Assembly: GCA_013054445.1 (NCBI GenBank) | Contig: JAAMPI010001038.1 | Span: forward strand, 1-20,758 | DNA from: Cudoniella acicularis | Taxonomy: Eukaryota > Ascomycota > Leotiomycetes > Helotiales > Helotiaceae | Length of the DNA: 20,758 nucleotides | Reading direction: 5' to 3' | Part shown: piece after piece, positions 1 to 9,303 of the stretch | Position numbering within the stretch: position 1 is the first letter of the stretch | How the letters are laid out: every line of letters starts with the position of its first letter | Made by a program: the position numbers and the translations under genes | Notes under the pieces: generated by a model | Seen by the model: the letters and a program-made list of their open reading frames with translations, nothing else | Told to the model about the DNA's origin: nothing | Databases searched by the model: none

Positions 1-243
1 ACGACAGATTGATTCGATAGACTCCCTAGTATAATATCTCCCCTAAATCTCAGCTCTCTGCTCGGGTGTGAGCTCTTTTCAGGAGGTTTTGCGTACTCGG
101 CCTATAATAATATAGATTTTAAAAGGAGTGGATAATTATTTTGTGTGCTTAGTAGGGTAGGGAGGGGGGGGGGTTAAGCGAATCGGCTTTGCCAAAAACG
201 GCCTAGTGGATTACGTATAGTCTATAGAACTGATTGTATATAA
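1..243. other. Left edge, no intact gene
   Basis: This stretch is AT-rich with no supportable gene. It holds a run of ten G at 164-173. The frame of the downstream P450 relic is closed by a TAA at 241-243, and further upstream that frame contains more stops and no P450-like sequence that I can recognise. The missing N-terminal part of that P450 is therefore either deleted or too decayed to see. Confidence 0.5.
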
Positions 244-960
244 AATCGCTTATCTATCTTCGAGGAGTTACGGGATAGTAGCAAGCTACCTGACCAAGAA
301 AAAACCGACACTCGACTTACGGATAAAGCAACTATTCTTGTGATTATAGCCAGCGAATCTCCGGCTAAGACCCTCGCGTTAATCCACTTCTATCTCTTGC
401 GCAACCCCTCTATCCTAAGAAGGCTAAGACAGGAGCTGAAAGTAGCGATGGGCATATCTTATAAAATTCCTACGCTTACACAGCTTGAAAGTATTACTTT
501 TCTCTCCGCCGTTGTCAAGGAGGGTCTCCGTATGCACGAGAGAATTGTTGCACGATTATCTCGTGTTACTCCGAGCGAGAATCTGAAATACAAGAAATGG
601 GCGATCCCTCCAGGAACACCTATAAGCACTTCTTCCGTTTTCATTCATCGTAACCCCGATATATTTCTAGACCCTCTAGAGTTTAAGCCCGAGCGATGGC
701 TTGAGAAAAATTCTAAAGGCGGATCCCTAGATCACTACCTGGTAGCTTTTGGAAAGGGCACTAGGAACTGCGTTGGGCTCAATTTGGGAAGTGCTGAGGT
801 ACACATAACCCTTGCTCACATAGCGATGGGCTTCGAGGTAGAGCTTTTCTATACGGATATTTCTGATGTCAGAATGGTGCGGGACTGGTATGTGCCGCAG
901 CCAAAGCTGGAAAGTGTTGGTGTCCAAGCTCGGGTAGTGGGTAAGGTTAAAAGCATATAA
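244..960 (+). pseudogene. Cytochrome P450, 3' half only (relic)
   Basis: This is the C-terminal half of a fungal microsomal-type P450 monooxygenase (heme-thiolate enzyme, normally about 500 residues; about 238 remain). The reading frame is open from 244, before the first possible start. It begins with the loop before helix I (IFEELRDSSKLPDQEK, typical of CYP58/Tri4-like and related fungal families). Helix I follows but is degenerate: ASESPAKTLA, where AGTETTAKTLA-like sequence is usual, so the oxygen-activating Thr is replaced. After it come the K-helix ExxR (EGLR, near 520), the PERW motif (near 690) and a complete heme loop FGKGTRNCVG with the Cys codon at 769-771. The C-terminal tail ends naturally at 958-960. 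There is no N-terminal anchor, no proline hinge and no start codon upstream. Whatever function the ancestor had, this copy cannot make a complete enzyme. It is from a different subfamily than the P450 at 3269-5089. Confidence 0.85.
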
Positions 961-1109
961 ATTAAGAAACCAATAACATATCATTTTCTTTCCGAGGGGG
1001 AAATTGAACGGTCCCTTAAGTCGTGACTACGCCTCTGTTGAAGGCCCTCTTCTTTTCTTGTCTGGTCATTGACCTCCTTCTTTTCTCATCATCTCTAACC
1101 AGCCCTAGA

Positions 1110-2082
1110 ATGACTTCCGAATTTTTGTTGCCAGAATTAGTCTTGGGAATTGCAGAGGTCCGTACCAAATTGCACGATGTTAAAGTTTCACTGATTCGAG
1201 GAGCTTCTCAACCAAGAAGATCTTTAGAAATGGAGTGCGGTAAATTCATATATTTATGCAACTACTTTGCGACTACGATATCGGTATATTACCATCAACG
1301 CAAGTAATGCGATGTTGTTTAAGAATCACCCCAACCACATTACCTATCAAAGCCTGCTCCACGTAAGGGAACTCAACCTTGATTGTAGGATCTGTTCAAC
1401 CTCGGGCGATTTTCAGAAATGCCTGGATGCTGCTGAAGAGATCCCAAAGAATCAATTAACCTGCCTACATTGGAAGATTGGTAAAGGACCATCATCTCGC
1501 GATGTGTAAAACTCGACAATATTCCTTCGACAAAGCCACATCCGTTCCCTATCTCTCTACCCTTGGCCTAACAACCAACGAAATCCTCCTGGTATCACGT
1601 CGCTCGACCATATTCGAACCCTCCAACTGTGCGTCTTCAGCTCGCCTGGAGCCACAAGTGTTTTTGCCAAGAATGTCAGCCACTTACTGAGAACCATTTC
1701 CCAACCACTTCAGAGACTTCACCTGGGTCGACCAGTCGAGTCCCTCCGTCCACATTCGATTGTCAGAAATGACTGGTTACAATTATTCTACGGACTTTCC
1801 AGCGAATTAGGGTACCAACTTGCGGTAAAGCAGCTTCAGCTGAGCCACTGCAGTTCCAACAATGTGCCTTGCTTTCCGTGGGAACTTCTCAACTGCGGAG
1901 AGATTGAGAGCCTCGCGTTCGAAAATTGCTTCAATATATTGTCAGAGCTGCAGTCATTCGCGCGTGCAATGTTGTTGGGTAACTTACCGTGGGCTCTTAC
2001 GCGCCTCGAGTGTTGTCTCTGGGATACATGCATGGAAGATGCGCTTTTGTTACCGCTCATCTTATTTACGTTGAGTTGCTAA
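1110..2082 (+). pseudogene. Broken F-box/LRR-like protein gene
   Basis: Coding sequence is visible but interrupted. An ATG at 1110 opens a frame whose start (FLLPELVLGIAE) resembles the opening LPxEL helix of fungal F-box domains. Near 1230-1265 the sense frame shifts, and LRYRYITIN follows, like the YRHITIN that ends the F-box/linker in many fungal F-box proteins. That second frame runs to a TAA at 1507-1509 and then continues in the same frame, with no other stop, from 1510 to the terminal TAA at 2080-2082. This is about 190 further codons with leucine-rich periodicity (HIRSLSLYPW, QRLHLG, KQLQLSHC, RLECCLWD). The internal TAA could be a CAA codon changed by C-to-T. F-box proteins are substrate adaptors of SCF ubiquitin ligases, but that role is only a family inference here. 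An unannotated intron could explain the frame change but not obviously the stop. Family assignment is moderate to low. Confidence 0.45.
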
Positions 2083-2769
2083 TCTGTAAAACTTTAAACA
2101 CTCCAACGACGCTTCTAAGCTTCTAAAACACTAAGAATTGAGAATCTTGGGAAGTTTCAATTTACATCTTTTGCTTTACTACATTGTTCACATTCATGCC
2201 CTCATAATGTTTTCTATTTTAAAAATCGATGCTGTTTACTTTTACTCTGATTTCTTGTATAATATCAGTATAACATTCCTTCAATTGCAACAGTATAAGG
2301 TTAGTGGATCATCTAACTAATATATTTGGCGCTGGAGTCAAGATAAAGGGTATGTAAGATTTTGTAAAATTCCTACCATTTTCAATGAGAGCGGAAGAAA
2401 AGCCTCCGAAAAAATATTACTTGAGAGCTAAATATACGATAAAAATTTGAAGACTGGTTTTCCGAAGAAAGGAGATTCCGGATACGATAACCCGCGTGCG
2501 TTTGAGCTGCTGCTAATTAGCTTATGCAAGAAGATTTCACTCCGTGAGAGATTCTCTACCCGGTATAATTTTACGGAGTAAAGATGTGCCTTAGCAAATT
2601 CTCCAAGGTACTCGGAATGACTGCACGCACGTACATTTCGCAATCACAAAATATGTTCCAAATTGAGAAGTTTACTAGCCAAGAGCAAGGTACGGTGCCT
2701 GTCCCAATCCCAAATGATGCATTGCACTTGGTTTCGCAGGTACCAGGGCAGTGTGCATCTATCCATGAC

Positions 2770-2803
2770 AAATTCATCCATGGATTAGGGGACGGATGAA
2801 TTT
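2770..2803. repeat. Perfect 10-bp inverted repeat (hairpin)
   Basis: The arms aaattcatcc (2770-2779) and ggatgaattt (2794-2803) are exact reverse complements around a 14-base loop. The right arm runs directly into the tandem repeat at 2801-2917, so the two structures may belong to one repeat element. Confidence 0.7.
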
Positions 2804-2917
2804 ACGGCAGGGCCGTCCCCCGTATTTGGGTCCTATCAAGGAGAGGGCCTCCTACCGAGTCTTACGGCACGACCGCAACGGGTATTTTGGTCCTACCAAT
2901 GGGGCGCTTTTTCGAGT
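2801..2917. repeat. Two-copy diverged tandem repeat (about 57-60 bp unit)
   Basis: Copy 1 (2801-2860) and copy 2 (2861-2917) share, in the same order, ttacggca, a CGTATTT/GGTATTTT block, GGTCCTA(T/C)CAA, a GC-rich block and a closing CGAGT. They differ by substitutions and about three deleted bases. Together with the adjacent hairpin this looks like a small repeat of unknown class. I see no coding meaning. Confidence 0.6.
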
Positions 2918-3268
2918 CTGAGATTTTGCTCCCCCGTTATCAAAATTCGCGAGACCTTTCGCTTTGCTCAAACAGGACTCGTCTTGATAGAGTATCTCAG
3001 TCATCTTCAAGGCTTCATTGAACAAGACTTCTGTAACTTCGTTGCAAGCAGAAATTATACTGATCGCAGTACAGAACGACACTACATGAAGACAGCACTC
3101 CCAGCCGGGCAAAAAAGCAGAACTCTTCCTGAACAGAATCATAGGCTTCCTCGATACCTTTAACGGTCCTTAGATTCTCAAAGCAGCTTCTACTTCTGTT
3201 GCAATATTCGTACTATACGCAAGTACTTCCATATTTGAGCTTCTGGAATTTGCTAACACCTCGTGCAG

Positions 3269-5089
3269 TATATAGGAAGTGCAATATACTGCGCCTTCTT
3301 CCATCCTCTTTCAAAATATCCAGGACCGTTTCTCGCAAAATTTTCCGCGTGGCCATCGTTCTATAATACATACAAAGGAAATCGACATGTGTGGCTTTGG
3401 CAATGTCACGAAATATACGGTACGTCGCGCGTTATACGGCATTTTATAAAACATATTTTCGTATTTCGTTCGTCGAGAGAAAAGAAGGAAGAAATTGTAT
3501 TTATAGTCATCTTGAACAACTAGAAGGGTGTGTTGGTGGCTGGAATGGCACATTCCAAGTCTCTGAATTAAACTTACGTCGTTCAGGTCCAATCGTACGT
3601 ACTTCTCACGAATCCCTGAGTTTCGGTACCCCAGAAGCTTTGAGATCTATCTACGAAACAAGAGCCAATGTCGGTAAACCAAGACAGTATGCTGTGTGGC
3701 CCAGGGATTCAACTGCCGTGAACACATTCGCGTGCATCGATAAAATTAAACATGCCCGTCGCCGTCGTGTGCTGACATCTGCCATCTCTGAACGTGCCGT
3801 TCGTTCATCCGAGCCATATGTGATTCAACACGCGGACCGTTGGGCGGCGGAATTGCTTGCAAGTAGCACTGGTGAGGGAGAGTGGAGTGAGTCTAGGAAT
3901 GTATCTGAGTGGGCAGATTGCTTTGTTTTTGATATTCTTTGTGACCTCTGCTTCGGTCGTTCTTATGAAACGAAAGTTCCTGGTCCCAATAAGTTGAGGT
4001 CAGTACCAGAGAACATTGCAACCTTCATGGAATTTTCATACAATGTAAGTGAAGCACCCCAAATCCGCTGGCAAAAGGCCAAAGATGTATTAATCATTAT
4101 TTTAATTGTAGATTATTTACTCCCCGTTTGTAGATGTTTGGTTATGGATGAAGCCCAAAGGACTCGACAAGCTGTTCTCGAAGCTGATGCCTCAAGCCAT
4201 CAAAGACTATATCCGATTTGTCGAAGACAGCCTCGCAGAACGAGTAAAGCAAGAAAAGAGACACGAGGAGAACAACACCGAGCCAACACGCAAAGATATG
4301 CTGCACTACCTTTTCCACGCTAAGGACCCAGAAACGGGTGGCCAAGGCTATACCCCCGCCGAGCTGTACGAAGATGCAGACATGCTCACTGTCGCAGGTG
4401 CTGATACAACCTCTGGTGTCTTCGCAGCTTTGTTCTTCTATTTGATCCATAACCCCGAAGTTGTCCAGAGGCTCGAGAAGGAGATATATGCTAACTTCAC
4501 GAATATTGACGACGTGAAAAGCGGCCCACAACTATCTGCTTGCACTTACCTTCGCGCTATAATCAATGAGACGCTGCGCATGAGTCCTCCCGATGCAGAT
4601 GAACTACCGCGCGAAAGCCTGTCCGGGGGGTTGCGAATTGGAGGTACTGAAGAGATAATTCCAGCCGGCTTTAATGTGGGAAGTCCCATCTATGTACTGC
4701 ATCACGATCCTGAGATGTTTCCCCAGCCATTCGTCTTCCGACCCGAACGGTGGATTGTGGACGAGAGCAGAAGCGAGAGGGACGGTGGCATATCTATTGA
4801 GAGCGTACAGCGTGCAGAAGCAGCCTTTTATCCCTTTCTCATGGGGATTCGTGGGTGTCCGGGTAAGACTCTTGCCACAATAGAGCTATCTGTCACTCTA
4901 GCAAGGATGGTATTCTAGTATGAGTTTCGCGGGGAGCCTGGTGGAACAATGGGCGAAGGCCATCCAGATTTGATATAGGGGCGCCGACAGAAGACATAAT
5001 TCCAGACGAGAGACGCGCTGATATTATTAAGGAATGATCTAATAGTACAGTTCAGGAAGAAAATTATAAAAGACAAAATAGAAAAGTAG
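3269..5089 (+). pseudogene. Cytochrome P450, nearly complete, 3' end broken by stops
   Basis: This is a fungal microsomal-type P450 with three recoverable exons: 3269-3419, 3587-4044 and 4112 onward. Intron 3420-3586 (GTACGT..CAG) rejoins the conserved YGPIVR. Intron 4045-4111 (GTAAGT..TAG) is phase 0 and joins FMEFSYN to IIYSPFVDVW. An upstream intron ends at 3268. Visible motifs are FFHPLSKYPGP (proline hinge), helix C RRRVL, helix I AGADTTS, ExxR (ETLR), FRPERW and heme loop FLMGIRGCPG (Cys codon 4856-4858). The frame meets TAG at 4916-4918, yet the same frame continues with normal P450 tail sequence (YEFRGEPGGTMGEGHPDL, GRRQKT, FQTRDAL) through two more stops (TAG 4976-4978, TAA 4997-4999) to 5089. 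The stops fit CAG/CAA or TGG changed by C-to-T or G-to-A. No start codon or anchor exon was identified. The substrate is unknown; similar families act in secondary metabolism. Confidence 0.85.
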
Positions 5090-7160
5090 AGATTAAAAAT
5101 TCATAGGTTTACTTATTTAGTACTAGTATCTGGTAAATAAAAACCCGCCCTCGTAATATAGACTCTATAAGAATAACTATACTTTTATAACTTAGCTTTA
5201 TATATATATATATATTTAGTGACCTATATAGAGATTTAGGAGTACTATACTGCTAAGGCCTTCTAAAGCGTTTATATTCTAATATATATTCTGTCTTTTT
5301 TAAACCTCTATTTTATATAGAGGTTATCTAACCTTTATCTAACTAGTGTTACTCGACTTCCCGAATAAATTCCCGCCCCGCTTAAATTCCCGCTTATATA
5401 AGTAAACTACCTACTAACTTTAAAAAAATAATAATTAAATAGCTATATAAGATATTTACTAGCTATTAAAGATACTAAGAGATCAATAGTTAATATATAA
5501 GAATATAAACTTTTTAAGTGCCCTATTTAAAAACATATAGTGTTTTAATAACCCGACCCCCCTTAGTACGCTTTTCTGGCTTAGTAGAGACCCTCTCCTT
5601 AACACTAATACTAATAAATCGTATTACCTTCTTTTTAGGTACAGGTGCCTTTCTAGCCTTCGTAAGAGACTTAGTTTATATAAGAGTATCGTTTAAAGCT
5701 TTTTTTAGCTTAAACTTTCTTCTTTTTTTTATGCCTCCTTTTCGGTCCTTTCCTAGGCTTCGATTTCGTCCTTATTAGCCTGTTAGACTAAGGCCTATAA
5801 AGCCTTCTCTGCCTTATCAGCGTCCTTCTTTTCCTTTTCTATTATAGCAGTAGCTTTATTTAAGTCTATTCGAGCTCTTTCCTGCTTTCCCTTCTCTTCT
5901 TTTTATACTTAGAAAGCTTGTACGGCCTTTACCTAGGGTATTCTAAACAGCTATAGGCTACTATCTTCCTTACTAAGTAGGTTAAGCTTTTTCCCGCGGT
6001 TATAACACCGCTTTTCACGCTTTAAAGACTCAATTAACCCTTCCTTTATAAATTAGTCGAGTATACTTTATATAGCGAGCTCCTTAACAGCTTTAAAGAG
6101 CTTTTAGAGCTTCGTATCTATTAGGTTCTTCTAAAAAGAGATTAAAAAGTAACGAATAGATTTTAAGGACCGTAGGGTTCTAGGAGGAGACGACGATAGC
6201 GAAGCTTAAATAGCCTCTAGGAGAGTAATTAGACGTATAATAACTAATAAAACAAGTACTAGATTAATAGGCTAGATACTAGGCTTCTTAAATACGTGTT
6301 AGATATTATCCTTTATAAATAAGGCTTTCTAAGCTCTCTAAAAGAGAGATAAGAAGTGTCTCTTCTTTATTAATATAATCCCGAGAGCCTTATTTAAGAA
6401 TATATTAAGTTTATTCGAGTATACTATTAATAAAAGTCTAAAAAGAACTACGTCTAATAGTTATAGACGATAGGTTAAATATAGTAGTAGAACTAGGAGT
6501 ATAATCCTTAATTCTTAGTACTTATTAATAAAAGCTATATTAATATAACTCGAATAGCTATCTATAACCAAAAGAAGCCTTTCTCTTCCCGCTATTTCTC
6601 GTGTTATAAGATTAAAGACAGTTATAAACTACTAAAGGCTAAAAGCATCGCTACTCTAGCTATTACTCGACATACCGAAGAATAAGTCGTCTAAATCTTC
6701 GAGTTCCTCTACCTAAATATTACCTAAATCATACGATTCGCTCTTATATATCAAAGTCGCAGGAATCGCTCGTCTAATAGTAAAGACATAGGTAAGAAGA
6801 GAGATAAATTCCCGGCTCTTATCCTATATAGCTTAGTATACTCGTCCCGATTTATATACTTCCTATAACATAATCCTTTTTATCGTCTTTAAGAGCCCGA
6901 TCAAGAACCCTTTCTCGTTCTAATTATAGATATTTTTAGTAGATATATTATACTTTTCGATAGCTTAGAATAACTATAGTAAAAAGAACGCGTTAGTAAC
7001 TATGTTCTCTAAAATATAATAAAGTAACGCGAAATAGCACTTAACTAAATCATAGAACAGTTTATAAGTAGGGCTATATTCGCCCTTAACACGTAAATTA
7101 TTAATATTATATAAGTATAAGCTCTTTAGCTTACTTTAGCGACGACAGTAAAAATCTAAT
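5090..7160. other. AT-rich RIP-mutated block
   Basis: Base composition changes abruptly after the P450. TpA dinucleotides dominate while CpA and TpG are nearly absent. For example, 6421-6480 contains about a dozen TpA and no CpA or TpG. This is the classic footprint of repeat-induced point mutation, the premeiotic C-to-T mutation of duplicated DNA in Pezizomycotina. The block contains the Pogo transposase relic listed next. The part 5090-5500 carries no recognisable gene; two nearby copies of AAATTCCCGC (about 5367-5394) are the only short repeats noticed there. Confidence 0.8.
5500..7160 (-). pseudogene. Fot1/Pogo-type (DDE_1) transposase relic, RIP-destroyed
   Basis: Read on the minus strand, one frame carries the full DDE_1 order of motifs despite many stops. 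First comes ENIYNMDEKGF-like sequence, here NIYN-stop-NEKGFLIG, so the first catalytic Asp is Asn (codon 6917-6919). Then LLLVIDSYSSYI follows, corresponding to the LDGHGSH box, with the second Asp codon at 6560-6562. The block corresponding to HLLQPLDVGVF retains LLDVVLF, with the third Asp codon at 6452-6454 (35 residues between the second and third). After it come LNKALGIILIKKRHF and a K/E-rich coiled-coil tail (about 5940-5750). The catalytic positions and the tail at 5938 are all in the same frame, so the breaks are substitutions rather than indels, except near the last 150 bp. Stops are TAA/TAG/TGA where Gln, Arg or Trp fit. The family cuts and pastes at TA sites. Boundaries are approximate and no terminal inverted repeat was confirmed. 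It is certainly non-autonomous now. Confidence 0.85.
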
Positions 7161-7192
7161 ACCTAGTGTAGTGGGGAAGTCAGTCGGTCGCT

Positions 7193-7290
7193 GTGTGGTC
7201 ACGTGGTTAGNAGACACGTGACCTANNCGAAGGANGATAAAAGACGTGTTCTTAGGCAGCGTAGCTTCNTCTNNTTAAGTCAAATTAANG
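7193..7290. other. Cluster of ambiguous bases around a CACGTG palindrome
   Basis: Eight undetermined bases occur within 80 bp (7211, 7226, 7227, 7235, 7269, 7273, 7274, 7290). They flank a 9-bp inverted repeat, ggtcacgtg (7197-7205) and cacgtgacc (7215-7223). Ambiguity at only this place in the window suggests a multi-copy sequence collapsed during assembly, probably a transposon end. It lies just outside the coding part of the Pogo relic and could be its terminal region. Confidence 0.5.
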
Positions 7291-7467
7291 TCTATTTAAA
7301 CTCCCTCTTTTTTAGGTTATATCTGTCCTTCTATATTAATAGCCTTGATTTCGGGGACCTCTAATTTATTAAACTAAGCCTTGATTATATCGGTCGTAGT
7401 ACTACTAATACGCGTAAAATCAATTCGAAGTTGCTTTTTAGTCTATAGAATCGGATTTCGTTTAAAG

Positions 7468-7708
7468 TGTCACAGACCTAGTTTAACGTGTCCCCCTTAC
7501 CTGACGCGTCTGCCTTGCCTGCGACGCGTCCCCCTGACCCCTTATCACGTGTCCTCGCTTGGCGGAACTCACCTCCTATATATAAGGCCCCTTCGGGGCC
7601 ACCTCTCTTCTTCTCTCCTTAGCTTAGTTTCTTCGTAATACAGCACCTTCTTGCAAATACATCCCCACGTGACGTCAGGGCCCCTCGTGCCTTTGCAGAG
7701 CTGTAACA
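7468..7708 (+). repeat. Candidate retrotransposon LTR (solo or truncated)
   Basis: The segment begins TGTCACA and ends TGTAACA, a near-inverted TG..CA terminus of the LTR type, 241 bp long. Inside are repeated ACGCGTC/CACGTGTC motifs (7490-7560), a TATA-like tatataagg near 7577, a perfect GC hairpin ggcccc-ttc-ggggcc directly after it, then a pyrimidine-rich tract and CACGTGACGTCA (E-box plus CRE-like) near 7667. This is the order of a U3 promoter followed by R/U5. The flanking five bases (taaag, tcttt) do not match, so a simple solo LTR with target duplication is not supported. No primer-binding site was recognised downstream. The 63-codon open frame at 7721-7912 has no recognisable motif. 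Confidence 0.4.
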
Positions 7709-8281
7709 TCTTTAGCTTCTGTGATAGTATTTCCGATAGGGCTTACCAATATAAGAGGTGCAAGCGAGCCTAGGTTTAAGTATGACTTTCTGCCTAGCTC
7801 TGATATAGTTAGTAATATCCTCTATAGTCTAAAGTCGGCCGAAAAGATGGAGTTTGAGCTCTTTAGTCGTCTAGCAGCTCAGGTTGAATTATACGACGTT
7901 TCTTCTGCCTAGGCAAGAAAAATTTATAAATTATTTGTCTAAGCATTCACAATTCACAATTCACAATTGAACTATTAACATTTTTAGGTGTATATATAAG
8001 GGGACCTAGGTTAGCATACCCTTAAAAATAGCGGCCAAACCCCTCGAAAATAGCAGCCCGCTAACCGTCACATCATATAATAGAGTAAATAAAAATAAAA
8101 AAAGTATATAGTATTTTCTTAATATATTATTAAGGCATTAATAAGATATTTATTCATAAGAAGTATTTCTAATATATTTAATAGGTCCTGTAATGTGGGA
8201 TGACTATCTCTAATCTAACAAGAGATCGCTATTACGATTGCACGACTATTCCTAACAAACGATGACTTTAACCCTGGCTAT
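7709..8281. other. Gene-poor stretch with a 7-bp tandem repeat
   Basis: The unit attcaca is repeated three times at 7945-7965. A short inverted pair ggttagc/gctaacc (about 8013 and 8060) encloses two similar (A)AAATAGC(G/A)GCC-like words. The rest is AT-rich with stops in all frames apart from one motif-less 63-codon frame (7721-7912). Confidence 0.4.
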
Positions 8282-9009
8282 AATGACTTTGGAAGAGTTG
8301 CAAGTCTTTATGGTATTAAGATGATAGAGTGGTTCATTTACTAAGACCATCACTCAGTGTCGCAGGAAAGCCTAGATACGATATTAGAGGCGTGCTGCTA
8401 GAGGATATCTGATCCTAAGTAGGAGGGTGTGGTCAAAAAGCTGTTGAAATCTAGGGTGCATGTTCATGGTAGTTGTAGTAAATAGTTCTCAGGAGCCCAA
8501 GTTACTCTGCTAATAAGTACCTAGAACATCATATGGATGCCCAGCGCTGGTTGCGAGTTCTACGATATAGTGGCGTTGATTTGTATCAATATACAAAGCA
8601 GGAAAAATAGATTTATAGCGGTAACTGTTATGTCCTATAGAAAGGGCTAGACGGTGACTCGTATGGACATAGGCAAATCATGTTTGCTTTTAATGCTCAC
8701 TGTGATCAGGTATGTATCTGGGTTGGCGCTGTAAAGGATTGGGAAGCAGTGTTTGATGGATGGGAACCAACGTTGGAGACTGACCCACGTATATTGATTT
8801 CTTGTGAGTTTGGTCTTCGGTATCTATTCGATGGTTTTGTGACAGATGAAGATATTGAAAGGAAATGGAAGCAGAGAGACAAACGAAAGCAGTTAACACT
8901 AGCGCGGAACATGGTTGCCAGCACATTGAGCGATTACAATGTTTGGATCTGCTGGATTATACTCACTTCCATCGGCCATTTTTGCTTTTACTACTATACT
9001 ATATTATAG
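8282..9009 (+). pseudogene. Broken fungal gene, weak ankyrin-like resemblance
   Basis: Coding-like sequence runs in two consecutive frames. From 8282 one frame gives FGRVASLYGIKMIEWF and VVKKLLKSRVHVHG, which have the spacing of ankyrin-like helices (xLLESGADVHxxD), but with several TAA/TAG stops. Around 8500 the sense frame changes. It then reads AQRWLRVLRYSGVDLYQYTK, passes two TAG stops (8608-8610 and 8638-8640) and ends with an open stretch from the ATG at 8680 to 9009 (FNAHCDQVCIWVGAVKDWE and onward). The W..L...GVD..Y...E pattern resembles C-terminal regions of some fungal hypothetical proteins with ankyrin repeats; that is recall rather than proof. The stops fit Trp/Gln codons altered by G-to-A or C-to-T. 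It lies beside the RIP-affected block. The 109-codon open remnant is unlikely to be a gene on its own. Confidence 0.4.
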
Positions 9010-9303
9010 AGTGCGTTATGTGTTAGCATTTGGTTGTCTTCCCGACCATTCCTGTCTACTAAGGCAACGCGAGAAATACTGATCATATATGAGGTGATTG
9101 TTTGTTGCAATGGATTTGGGGGAAATCATATATTATAATAGTGATTTAATTTTGAAGTTGGATAGCTATGGGATTATATTCTTCACATCAAAAATCCAGA
9201 TCTAATAGCTGCAAAAGGCGAACAAGCCATTTTATATGCTTTCGAAGATATAAAAAATAGGTCACTATGTAATAGAATCTAATGCAATAAACTTTGCAAT
9301 GGC
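9010..9303. other. Short intergenic stretch, nothing recognised
   Basis: AT-rich sequence with no open frame of note, no repeat and no motif that I can support. Confidence 0.4.

Larger units (their letters stand above)
2083..3268. other. Gene-free stretch between F-box relic and P450
   Basis: No convincing gene is present. Short open frames occur on both strands (for example 2584-2799 plus and 2852-3142 minus) but show no motif and overlap one another. The stretch holds a 10-bp inverted repeat and a two-copy tandem repeat (listed separately). Near its right end, the sequence 3251-3268 looks like the 3' end of an intron (branch site GCTAAC, then GTGCAG) belonging to the P450 that follows. The first P450 exon, with start codon and membrane anchor, should lie around 3150-3225, but no in-frame ATG is visible there. 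Confidence 0.5.

Noticed and set aside
5518..5778. 86-codon plus-strand open frame
   Set aside because: It lies in RIP-altered DNA opposite the K/R-rich C-terminal end of the Pogo transposase relic.
5341..7200. Terminal inverted repeats for the Pogo element (AGTGTTACTCGACTTCCCG near 5345 against GTGTAGTGGGGAAGTC near 7167)
   Set aside because: Only a short GGGAAGTC-like core matches after reverse complementing, with mismatches and uneven spacing. Not good enough to call ends.
7945..7968. CRISPR-like or regulatory array
   Set aside because: Only three 7-bp tandem copies without spacers: a simple microsatellite.
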